A stretch of 64,000 bases of DNA from Mycobacterium sp. Aquia_216. GTDB lineage: Bacteria > Actinomycetota > Actinomycetes > Mycobacteriales > Mycobacteriaceae. Positions within the stretch are counted from its first letter, which is position 1, and each line of letters starts with the position of its first letter. Shown piece by piece: positions 9,672-16,905 of the stretch. Below the pieces are notes generated by a model. That model saw nothing but the letters and a program-made list of their open reading frames with translations. It was not told the DNA's origin and did no database searches. The stretch is from NCBI RefSeq assembly GCF_026723865.1, contig NZ_CP113529.1:4898001-4962000 (forward strand). The letters run 5' to 3'. The position numbers and the translations under genes are program-made.

Positions 9672-12041
9672 GTGGACGACAGGACCGAAATGGTCACCAC
9701 CATTCCCGGGTTGGAACTGCGGGCGGGTGGGCGTACCTGGCAGGCCAGCGGTGGCCGGTCCTGGAGCATCGGCCGCGCGCACGAGGCCGACATCCAGCTG
9801 GAGAACCCGAGGGTGTCGCGCCACCACGCGGTGCTGCAGCCGACACCGGCCGGCTGGGTCCTGGTCAACCGCAGCAGCAACGGGATGTTCGTGGCCGGGC
9901 GGCGAGTGGAATCCCTGGCGATCAGCCAGCCGGTCACCGTCATGCTGGGGTCGGCGTCCTCCGGGCAGGCGCTGGAGGTCTACCCCATTCCCCAACGACC
10001 CAGTCCCCCTGGGACACAACCCGTTGCGCCGCCGACCCGACCGATCGGCGAGACCACGGTGGCCCGGCCGCCGACCGCGGTACACACCATCGACCAGGTA
10101 GTCATCGGGATCGGCCGCGGAACCGACAACCACGTCGTGCTCGACGACTTGCTGGTCTCGCGCCACCATGCGGTGTTGCGTCGCTCCGGCAATCGGTGGG
10201 AACTCGTAGATAGCAACAGCGCCAACGGAACCTATGTCAACGGCAACCGGATCAACAGCGCGATCATCGGACCGGACGACATCGTCGGCATCGGCCACCA
10301 GCTGCTGCACCTGTCCGGTGACCAGCTGGTGGAATACGTCGACACCGGCGATGTGTCCTACGAGGCGTCGAACCTGCGGGTGGTCACCAACAAGGGCAAG
10401 GTGTTGTTGGCCAATATCGGTTTCGCTTTGCCGCACCGCTGCTTCATGGCGGTGGTGGGGCCAAGCGGCGCAGGGAAATCCACGTTGTTGAGCGCATTGA
10501 CCGGGTTCCGCCCGGCCGGTGGCGGCGAGGTCCGATACGACAATCGCGACCTCTATCAGAACTACGCCGAGCTGCGACACCGGATCGGCTTCGTGCCGCA
10601 GGACGACATCCTGCACACTGCACTGACGGTACGCCGGGCGTTGAATTATGCTGCGCAGCTTCGGTTTCCGCAGGACGTCTCGGCCAGGGAACGAAAGCAG
10701 CGCATCGAAGAGGTGCTGGGCGAGCTGGGTCTGGCGGCCCATGCCAACCAGCGGATCGACAGCTTGTCCGGAGGTCAGCGCAAACGAACCAGTGTGGCGC
10801 TGGAATTGCTCACCAAACCGTCCCTGCTGTTCCTGGACGAACCCACGTCGGGCCTCGACCCGGGGTACGAGAAATCCGTCATGCAGACCCTGCGCGCCCT
10901 GGCCGATGACGGCCGATCCGTCGTGGTGGTGACACACAACACCGCGCAGCTGAATCTGTGCGACCGGCTGCTCATCTTGGCGCCGGGCGGTCGCCTGGCG
11001 TACTTCGGCCCGCCGCAACATGCGCTGAGCTACTTCGGTTGCAGCGACTTCGCCGACCTGTTCAACCTGCTCGAACACGACACCACGACGGACTGGACCG
11101 GCCGATACGTCGCGTCGCCCATTCACGGGGCTTTGACCGGGCCACACGCCGCCCTGAAAGCCGCGGCACCTGCCGCCCGCGCCGCGAAGCCGGTCGCCCA
11201 GCAGAGCGCGTTCGCCCAATTCACCACGCTGTGCCGGCGGTATCTGGCGGTCATCGCCGCCGATCGCCAGTATTCGGTGACGCTGCTGATCCTGCCCCTG
11301 CTGCTGAGCCTGTTCGCGCACGCCGTCCCGGGCCACGCCGGGCTGTCGCTGACCAAGGCCATCGAGACGAAGTCCACGCAGCCCTCTCAGCTGCTGGTGC
11401 TGCTGATCATCGGGGGCGCACTGATGGGCTGCGCCGCCTCGATCCGGGAGATCGTCAAGGAACGGGCCATCTACCAACGCGAGCACGGCATCGGGTTGTC
11501 CCGCGGCGCCTATCTGGCCTCCAAGGTGGTGGTGCTGGCCGCGTTGACCGCCTTGCAAGGACTGATTCTGGGATTCCTCGGGGTCGCCGGCCTGCCGCCG
11601 CCGGACCAGGCCGTCGTCCTGCCCTGGCCCAGGGTCGAAGTGGCGGTAGCGGTCGTCGCCGTCACGGTGGTCTCGATGATGATCGGCCTGCTGATTTCGG
11701 CGATGATCGGCAACGCCGACCGCGGCATGCCGCTGCTCGTGCTCGTCGTGATGGCCGAACTTGTGCTGTGCGGCGGGATGTTTGGGGTGAAGGGCCGTAT
11801 CCCGCTGGAACAATTGGCGTGGCTGTCGCCGTCCCGCTGGGCGTACGCGATGGCCGCCTCGACCATCGATCTCAACGACCTGCGCCGCACCGCGGCCGGT
11901 GACGAGGATCCACTGTGGGATTACGAGCCCGGCAATTGGTGGATGGCCGCGGGTGCCTGCGCCGTACAGGCGATCACGCTGGTGATCCTGGTCGCGCTGC
12001 GACTCAGACAGCTTGACCCCCAACGGAAAGCGGCCAAGTGA
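9672..12041 (+). CDS. Double-FHA ABC transporter (Rv1747-type)
   Basis: A 789-residue fusion. FHA-1 (about 25-90) has GRAHEAD, SRHHAVL and SSNG; FHA-2 (about 145-215) has GRGTDNH, SRHHAVL and SANGTYVNG. They are joined by a Thr/Pro linker with several candidate phospho-threonines. The ATPase follows (Walker A GPSGAGKST near 262, LSGGQRKR, Walker B LLFLDEPTSGLD, VVTHN), then an ABC2-type membrane region (about 510-780). Rv1747 is known to be phosphorylated in its inter-FHA linker and bound by its own FHA domains; this copy lies in the embR/pknH locus instead. GTG at 9672 follows GGAGG at 9661-9665. It probably exports a cell-envelope lipid or glycolipid (inference). Confidence 0.93.
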   Translation: MDDRTEMVTTIPGLELRAGGRTWQASGGRSWSIGRAHEADIQLENPRVSRHHAVLQPTPAGWVLVNRSSNGMFVAGRRVESLAISQPVTVMLGSASSGQALEVYPIPQRPSPPGTQPVAPPTRPIGETTVARPPTAVHTIDQVVIGIGRGTDNHVVLDDLLVSRHHAVLRRSGNRWELVDSNSANGTYVNGNRINSAIIGPDDIVGIGHQLLHLSGDQLVEYVDTGDVSYEASNLRVVTNKGKVLLANIGFALPHRCFMAVVGPSGAGKSTLLSALTGFRPAGGGEVRYDNRDLYQNYAELRHRIGFVPQDDILHTALTVRRALNYAAQLRFPQDVSARERKQRIEEVLGELGLAAHANQRIDSLSGGQRKRTSVALELLTKPSLLFLDEPTSGLDPGYEKSVMQTLRALADDGRSVVVVTHNTAQLNLCDRLLILAPGGRLAYFGPPQHALSYFGCSDFADLFNLLEHDTTTDWTGRYVASPIHGALTGPHAALKAAAPAARAAKPVAQQSAFAQFTTLCRRYLAVIAADRQYSVTLLILPLLLSLFAHAVPGHAGLSLTKAIETKSTQPSQLLVLLIIGGALMGCAASIREIVKERAIYQREHGIGLSRGAYLASKVVVLAALTALQGLILGFLGVAGLPPPDQAVVLPWPRVEVAVAVVAVTVVSMMIGLLISAMIGNADRGMPLLVLVVMAELVLCGGMFGVKGRIPLEQLAWLSPSRWAYAMAASTIDLNDLRRTAAGDEDPLWDYEPGNWWMAAGACAVQAITLVILVALRLRQLDPQRKAAK

Positions 12042-12046
12042 CGCCG

Positions 12047-12088
12047 CCAGCACGGGGAGCTGAGCCTTGAGCTCGGTCCCGGTGCTGG
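12047..12088 (+). terminator. Long hairpin after the FHA-ABC gene
   Basis: CCAGCACGGG at 12047 pairs with CCCGGTGCTGG (one bulged base) ending at 12088; GAGC and GCTC add inner pairs. It starts six bases after the stop and has no T-run, so it is a candidate U-less terminator. Confidence 0.5.
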
Positions 12089-12263
12089 TGAGCGTCGACG
12101 TCCCTTCGCTGTAACCCGTTCGCCCATGGAGAAAGCGTCCGCCCTCGTGCTGCGGAGATCCTTGATGAATCCATCGAACTCAGCACACATTTGGGGACCG
12201 GGATCCAGGAGTGGGCAGCCCGTCGATGTTTGCCATTGTCGAGCGGCCGAGCACCCCGGCGCA
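12089..12263. other. Intergenic remainder before pknH
   Basis: No open frame with gene-like features was found and no homology was recognised. It separates the FHA-ABC hairpin from the duplicated upstream region of pknH. Confidence 0.3.
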
Positions 12264-12360
12264 TACCGTAATGGGTGCTTACGGGGGGTCGCGGCCGACG
12301 GGTCTGGCGGGAAATTGTTGATATGGTCGGCGGGTCTGCGGTTGGGTTGGAGGATCAGCG
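12264..12360 (+). promoter_or_regulatory. Upstream region of pknH with inverted repeat
   Basis: It mirrors 7611-7707 at a constant distance of 4653 bases. It also carries a perfect inverted repeat, CCGTAA at 12266-12271 and TTACGG at 12279-12284 with a 7-base spacer, that is not perfect in the first copy. TATGGT at 12322-12327 is a possible -10; GGAGG at 12349-12353 is the ribosome site. Confidence 0.5.
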
Positions 12361-14253
12361 ATGAGCGAGGGGCAGGCCTCACGGGAGGGCTCGACGTTTG
12401 GGCCTTACCACCTGAAACGGCTGCTCGGCCGGGGCGGGATGGGCGAGGTTTACGAGGCCGAGCACACCGTCAAAGAGTGGACGGTCGCGATCAAGCTGAT
12501 GTCGGACCAGTTCAGCTCGGACCCCGTGTTTCGCGAGCGGATGAAGCGCGAAGCGCGCACCGCGGGCCGTTTGCAGGAACCGCACGTCGTGCCGATCCAC
12601 GACTACGGCGAAATCGACGGAAAAATGTTCATGGAGATGCGCCTCGTCGAGGGCACCGACCTGGACAGCTTGCTCAAACGCTATGGGCCGCTGACGCCGC
12701 CGCGCGCGGTCGCCATCATCACCCAGATCGCCTCGGCCCTCGATGCGGCCCATGCCGCCGGGGTCATGCATCGCGACGTCAAGCCGCCCAACATCCTGGT
12801 CACTCGCGATGATTTCGCCTACCTGGTCGACTTCGGCATCGCCAGCGCCACCACCGACGAGAAGCTCACCCAGCTCGGCACCGCGGTAGGCACCTGGAAA
12901 TACATGGCCCCGGAGAGATTCACCAACGACGAGGTGACCTACCGCGCCGATATCTACGCGTTGGCCTGTGTGTTGCACGAATGCTTGACCGGCGCCCCGC
13001 CTTATCGCGCGGACAGCGCCGGCGTGCTGGTCAAGGCCCACATGAGCGATCCCATCCCGCAGCCCAGCGCGGTGCGCGCCGGGATTCCCAAGGCCTTCGA
13101 CGCGGTGATCGCACGGGGGATGGCCAAAAAGCCCGAGGACCGCTACGCCAGCGCCGGCGACATGGCGCTCGCGGCCCACGAAGCGCTCAGCAATCCCGAC
13201 CAGGACCACGCCGACAACATCCTGCGTCGCAGCCAGGAAGCCACCCTGCCGGGCACCGCGAAGCTCGAGCAACCACCGACCATCGCGGGCACCGCGATGG
13301 CGCCTCCCGTACAGCGGCCCAGCACACCGCCGCCGCCCACTCCGACGCCGTATCCACGGCCGAGTTCCACTCCGGTGCCATCGCCCTCGCCCAGCCCACG
13401 GCCCTGGGCTCCCGAGAGCGGCCCCGTCCCCGCCCCGAGCCAGCGCGTCTCCGGCCCGCAGTACTACCAGGCCAGCAGCGCCAACTGGGGCGGCCCACCA
13501 CCGGGCGCACCTCCACCCGCCGGCCCCACTGCCTGGGCGCTGGGACAGCAGCCCCCACCCAAGCCCAAACGCAACCCCTGGCCGATCATCGCCGCGGCGG
13601 CGGTGGTGCTCGTGGTCGTCGTCAGTGCGGTGGCCATTTGGCTGATCATCCCCGATCCGAAGCCGCCGCCCGAACCGATAGCGGCCGAGCGGCTCAGCTC
13701 GTTGCTGCTGAGCTCCTCGGATGTCAACGCCATCATGGGCGCGACGAACATCCAGCCCGGGAAACCGATCACGCAGATGGGCACCTCCTCGATGACGGTG
13801 TCGATACCGGACTGCAAGGGAGCGCTCTACACGACTCAGGATCAGGTATACGCCGGCAGCGGCTTCACCGGCATCAACGGACTGGTGTCCCAAGAGCCGG
13901 GAGACAACAACGACCATTGGGTCAACCAAGCCGTGGTCGCGTTTCCGACCGCCGATAAATCCAAGGCGTTTCTGCAGAGCTCGCTCGAAAAATGGAAGAA
14001 CTGCGCCGGCCAGACGGTGACCGTCACAAGTTCAAGCAACAAGACCTATCGGTGGACTTTCGCCCCAATCCAAGGCGGCCCACCGAAGATATCGGTGCTG
14101 CAGACTCAAGAAGGCGCCGACGGCTGGCAGTGCGAGCACACGATGAGTGTGGCGAACAACGTGGTCGTCGACATCAACGCATGCGGATACCACATCAACG
14201 ATCAGGCCAGCCAGATCGCCGACAAGATCGTCGACAAAGTCAACAACGTCTAG
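12361..14253 (+). CDS. pknH: Membrane Ser/Thr kinase PknH
   Basis: A 630-residue receptor kinase. The kinase domain carries GRGGMGEVYEAEH, VAIK, MHRDVKPPN, VDFG and activation loop LTQLGTAVGTWKYMAPER. A long Pro-rich linker follows (about 300-400), one transmembrane helix (about 408-430) and a PknH_C sensor domain. That domain has four cysteines (PDCKG, KNCAG, WQCEH, NACGY), matching the two disulfides known for PknH. PknH phosphorylates EmbR and so controls arabinan genes in M. tuberculosis. This copy, not the one at 7708, is taken as the orthologue because of the sensor type and because it neighbours the Rv1265/Rv1264 block. It converges with the gene at 14303. Confidence 0.94.
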   Translation: MSEGQASREGSTFGPYHLKRLLGRGGMGEVYEAEHTVKEWTVAIKLMSDQFSSDPVFRERMKREARTAGRLQEPHVVPIHDYGEIDGKMFMEMRLVEGTDLDSLLKRYGPLTPPRAVAIITQIASALDAAHAAGVMHRDVKPPNILVTRDDFAYLVDFGIASATTDEKLTQLGTAVGTWKYMAPERFTNDEVTYRADIYALACVLHECLTGAPPYRADSAGVLVKAHMSDPIPQPSAVRAGIPKAFDAVIARGMAKKPEDRYASAGDMALAAHEALSNPDQDHADNILRRSQEATLPGTAKLEQPPTIAGTAMAPPVQRPSTPPPPTPTPYPRPSSTPVPSPSPSPRPWAPESGPVPAPSQRVSGPQYYQASSANWGGPPPGAPPPAGPTAWALGQQPPPKPKRNPWPIIAAAAVVLVVVVSAVAIWLIIPDPKPPPEPIAAERLSSLLLSSSDVNAIMGATNIQPGKPITQMGTSSMTVSIPDCKGALYTTQDQVYAGSGFTGINGLVSQEPGDNNDHWVNQAVVAFPTADKSKAFLQSSLEKWKNCAGQTVTVTSSSNKTYRWTFAPIQGGPPKISVLQTQEGADGWQCEHTMSVANNVVVDINACGYHINDQASQIADKIVDKVNNV

Positions 14254-14302
14254 CGACAGTCATTCGAAGCGCGCCAAACGCGAAGCGGCACTGCGGGTTG
14301 CG

Positions 14303-14869
14303 TTAAACCGGTAGGTCTGGACCCTGCGCGCGCAGATCGTCAACCGCCGACATTGCGTTGCGTAGCTTGGCCAGCCACTCCTCGGTGTGTTCACCGACGA
14401 GCTTGACCGACCAGGCCAGGGCGTCGGCGCGAGACCGGGCGACACCGGCGTCTACCAATGTGTCGAGCACCTGGCGCTCCGGCTGCTTCAGGCGTGTCAT
14501 CACCGGAACTGCGATGTGCGTGAACAGAATTCGTTCGCCGCCGACCTCCACGCCCCAGGAAACCTTGCGCCCGTAGCGATCCTGCGCCTCGTCGGCGATG
14601 CTCATCCGCTCGGAACGGGTCTCCTCGCGGAACCGCGAGGCCCGGCCCTCGGCGCGCGCCTCGCTCTCTTCGGCTCCGGCGCCGTCCGCCAGCTTGCCGA
14701 CGACGGTGATCTCTTCGCGGTCGACGATGACCGTCGGGTCGCCGTCGAACCAGGCTTCGGGGAGGCGTCCGGCGAACCATTCCGCCGCTCCGGTGGCGTC
14801 GGGTTGCTGGGCTTGCTGCCAGCCCCCTGGCCGGCCGTACCGCCGGCCGTGCGTGTGGTGCGATTTCAT
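14303..14869 (-). CDS. abmR: AbmR-like protein (positional Rv1265)
   Basis: A 188-residue soluble protein with a basic N-terminus (HTHGRRYGRPGGWQ), a first block with VDREEITVVGKL, an Arg/Glu-rich middle and a helical C-terminal block with QVLDTLVDAGVARSR and WLAKLRN. No enzyme motif is recognised. It lies between pknH and the Rv1264-type cyclase in the same order and direction as Rv1265, which encodes AbmR, reported as an ATP-binding DNA-binding regulator of the Mcr11 small RNA. An Mcr11-like RNA is present just upstream, which supports the call. The identification is by synteny, not by a sequence search. The ATG overlaps a run of 8-base repeats. Confidence 0.65.
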   Translation of the reverse strand: MKSHHTHGRRYGRPGGWQQAQQPDATGAAEWFAGRLPEAWFDGDPTVIVDREEITVVGKLADGAGAEESEARAEGRASRFREETRSERMSIADEAQDRYGRKVSWGVEVGGERILFTHIAVPVMTRLKQPERQVLDTLVDAGVARSRADALAWSVKLVGEHTEEWLAKLRNAMSAVDDLRAQGPDLPV

Positions 14870-14891
14870 AATTACATGATTACACCGTTAC
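14868..14891 (-). repeat. Three tandem 8-base repeats at the abmR start
   Basis: Read on the minus strand the units are GTAACGGT, GTAATCAT and GTAATTAT, abutting with no spacer and running into the ATG of the AbmR-like gene. The 8-base period and position between two divergent transcripts suggest an operator. The binding factor is unknown; AbmR itself is one candidate. Confidence 0.6.
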
Positions 14892-14999
14892 AACCGCAAC
14901 GCGACAGGGTTCGCCCGCGGCGAACGTCAGACCCTCGCGACAGTCGGTCTTCGCGGAGCCGGAAAACCGTTGATATGGGCCGTTCAACGGCGTATTTTT
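14885..14999 (+). ncRNA. mcr11: Mcr11-like small RNA
   Basis: In M. tuberculosis the small RNA Mcr11 lies between Rv1264 and Rv1265 on the strand opposite to both. The same interval here encodes on the plus strand a compact structured transcript: a perfect hairpin GTTCGCC / GGCGAAC at 14909-14925, then a terminator hairpin with a T5 tail at 14967-14999. The predicted length of roughly 110-120 bases is in the expected range. The 5' end is an estimate; the 3' end is set by the T-run. No open reading frame with a start and ribosome site is seen. Confidence 0.65.
14963..14999. terminator. Bidirectional intrinsic terminator
   Basis: CCGTTGA (14967-14973) pairs with TCAACGG (14984-14990). TTTTT follows at 14995-14999 on the plus strand, and AAAA at 14963-14966 gives UUUU on the minus strand. 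It can therefore end both the small RNA (plus) and the cyclase mRNA (minus, stop at 15159). Classical U-tailed terminators are uncommon in mycobacteria. Confidence 0.75.
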
Positions 15000-15158
15000 A
15001 GGAGCGAAGCAGGCCCGGAAGCGGCCAAGTCAAAGCGCCGGCACAGGGGAAGGAGCCGGCCGCGTCGGACCGTGTCAGACGCTCCCCAGCGCCGCCCGGG
15101 CCTGCCCATACGTCTCCCGGTTCGGGGCAAAAGTTATTCGTGTCGCCGCAAGGTCGGG
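15000..15158. other. Gap between the terminator and the cyclase stop
   Basis: There is no gene-like frame. It would form the 3' untranslated part of the cyclase transcript up to the bidirectional terminator. Confidence 0.3.
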
Positions 15159-16292
15159 TCACTCGTTGTCGCGGATGTAGCCGCCCCGGCGGACCCGGAA
15201 AAGCTTGACTTCGTTCTTGACGCCCTTGAGGCGACGAGCGCCCGCGAACGACGCGGAGAACTCCCCGGATTCACCTACCACGTCCCACACCGATTCGGCG
15301 ACCAGGACGGTTCCGGGCCGGGCCACCCCGGTGACCCGGCTCGCGACGTTGACCGGGCTGCCGAACCAATCGCCGGCCCGGCTCACCGCCATCCCGGAGG
15401 ACACCCCCGCTCGCAGCCGGGGGAAGTCATTGTCGGTGTCGACGGCCTCGACGAGCTTGAGCACCACATCGAGCAACGGCGCGGGCTCGGGGCAGACGAA
15501 CATCACCGCGTCCCCGATCGTCTTGATGAACCGGACCGGCGGGGCCGTCACGTCACGGGCCAGGCCCGCCAGCCTGCTCGCGAGCTGACCCAGCTCCTCG
15601 GGCGAGACCACCTCGCCCAGCCGGGTGAAGCCGACCAGGTCCGCGAAGGCGACGGTGACCTCGCGCGCCCCGGGCAACGGCTTGCCCGCGGCCCGCTCGG
15701 CGGCATTGACCGCCTCGGTCTCCATCGTGTGGCGCAGCTGCATGAACAGCATCTGCTCGATCATCGGGCCGAGCTGCGGCCCAATCTGACTCACCAGCGC
15801 TTTCGACGCCTGGGCGATTTCCAGCTCGCTGGCTCCCGGGCGCATGATCGCCGCCAGTGCCGCATAGCGCATGACCTCGGCGGCGTGCGACAGACCCTCG
15901 GCGAGCACCCGCACGACGAGCACCACCTGATCGGGATTGAGCCCCAACTCCACGAAGCGCTGGGCGTACGCCGCGGCTTCACCGTCGGCGCGCATGTGGA
16001 TCGCCGCATCCGGATCGTCCACCCTGGCCAGCCCGATCGCGCGCTGCACACGCTGCAACAGCGTCAGGTCGATGTTGTGCTGTTCGCTGATCTCACGCGC
16101 CGAGACGTAGGTGCCGTCGTCGCCGATCACGCGGCGGCTGGCCAGCAGCAGCGGCGGATTGGTGGCCCGGATCTCGTCGGTGGTGATGCCCTGCTCCAGC
16201 AGCCAGCCCACCAGCTCGGCACGTTCCGTGCGTGCGGCGCCCTCGAGTCCGTCGAGCAGATCGTCGATGTTTCGGTCGACCTCGTCGTCCAC
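15159..16292 (-). CDS. Class III adenylate cyclase (Rv1264-like)
   Basis: About 377 residues: an N-terminal regulatory domain (roughly 190 residues, helical, with [10 protein letters not shown]) and a C-terminal cyclase domain. Catalytic signatures are present: metal Asp in FADLVGFT, Lys and second Asp in [10 protein letters not shown], and Asn/Arg in NVASRV. Rv1264 is known to be pH-sensitive, with the N-terminal domain inhibiting at neutral pH; the same architecture implies cAMP production under acid stress. GTG at 16292 was chosen because TACGTT sits six bases upstream, giving a leaderless mRNA. A TTG at 16307 adds only five residues and is the alternative. A CRP-type site occurs elsewhere in the window. 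Confidence 0.93.
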   Translation of the reverse strand: MDDEVDRNIDDLLDGLEGAARTERAELVGWLLEQGITTDEIRATNPPLLLASRRVIGDDGTYVSAREISEQHNIDLTLLQRVQRAIGLARVDDPDAAIHMRADGEAAAYAQRFVELGLNPDQVVLVVRVLAEGLSHAAEVMRYAALAAIMRPGASELEIAQASKALVSQIGPQLGPMIEQMLFMQLRHTMETEAVNAAERAAGKPLPGAREVTVAFADLVGFTRLGEVVSPEELGQLASRLAGLARDVTAPPVRFIKTIGDAVMFVCPEPAPLLDVVLKLVEAVDTDNDFPRLRAGVSSGMAVSRAGDWFGSPVNVASRVTGVARPGTVLVAESVWDVVGESGEFSASFAGARRLKGVKNEVKLFRVRRGGYIRDNE

Positions 16293-16298
16293 GTGGTC

Positions 16299-16304
16299 AA
16301 CGTA
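16299..16304 (-). promoter_or_regulatory. -10 hexamer TACGTT, leaderless cyclase start
   Basis: TACGTT is followed by six bases and the GTG at 16292, the spacing of a leaderless mycobacterial transcript. It would place the promoter inside the longer predicted frame. Confidence 0.45.
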
Positions 16305-16329
16305 CAACGCCGACGGGCCATGATGGGAG

Positions 16330-16905
16330 GTGATGACCGCGCCGCTCCTGCATGGCTTCCCACCCGTCGTCGACGACCGCGCCAGGATGATTATCCTGGG
16401 CTCGTTCCCGAGCGCCCAGTCGCTGGTGGCAGGGCAATACTACGCGAATCCACGAAATGCGTTCTGGCCCATTGCCGGTGACCTTTTCGGATTCGACGCG
16501 AACGCGCCCTACGAATCTCGCCTCGCGGCTTTGCGCGCACACGGCGTGGCACTGTGGGATGTGCTGCACGCATGTCGCCGAGCCGGTAGCGCGGACGCCG
16601 CGATCGATCCGAAAAGCTTGGTGGTCAACGACTTTGCCGGGCTGTTCGTCGACTACCCGACCATCACGCGGGTTTACTTCAACGGCGCCAAAGCGGCCGG
16701 CCTGTATCGCAAGCTGGCGCCTGCGAATGACCGACTCGAATTCCAGCGGCTGCCATCGAGCAGCCCCGCGCATGCAATGCGGGCCGGAACCAAGCTGACC
16801 GCATGGCGTGCGACTTTCGCGCCGACCGGGAGCGCGGCAACGGGGGCACCTCCCGCCTGCGGGGGACCGGGCGAACCGGGTCGGCGCCCGACCACCCGCC
16901 TATGA
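16330..16905 (+). CDS. Hypoxanthine-DNA glycosylase (UDG family 6)
   Basis: A 191-residue enzyme of the uracil-DNA glycosylase superfamily. Motif 1 is [10 protein letters not shown] followed by [14 protein letters not shown], the hallmark of the hypoxanthine-DNA glycosylase family that removes deaminated adenine. YFNGAKAA and the late LPSSSPAHA (motif 2) complete the fold. The start is GTG 16330 or ATG 16333; GGGAGG overlaps the first. The C-terminal 30 residues after KLTAWRATF are low-complexity Gly/Pro/Ala and coincide with a G/C palindromic element, so the natural end may be shorter. It diverges from the cyclase by under 40 bases and converges on amiB2 with a six-base overlap. No H37Rv gene is remembered at this position. 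Confidence 0.87.
   Translation: MMTAPLLHGFPPVVDDRARMIILGSFPSAQSLVAGQYYANPRNAFWPIAGDLFGFDANAPYESRLAALRAHGVALWDVLHACRRAGSADAAIDPKSLVVNDFAGLFVDYPTITRVYFNGAKAAGLYRKLAPANDRLEFQRLPSSSPAHAMRAGTKLTAWRATFAPTGSAATGAPPACGGPGEPGRRPTTRL
16842..16867. repeat. GC-rich short palindromic element
   Basis: GGGGGCACCTCCCGC followed by CTG and CGGGGG. The inner CCCGC/GCGGG can pair. It resembles dispersed mycobacterial palindromic units and lies in the 3' end of the glycosylase gene, where it encodes the unusual Gly/Pro tail. Whether it recurs in the genome cannot be seen from this window. Confidence 0.4.

Noticed and set aside
9609..12053. 814-codon open frame on the minus strand
   Set aside because: Exactly antisense to the FHA-ABC transporter, with no motifs and antisense-type composition.
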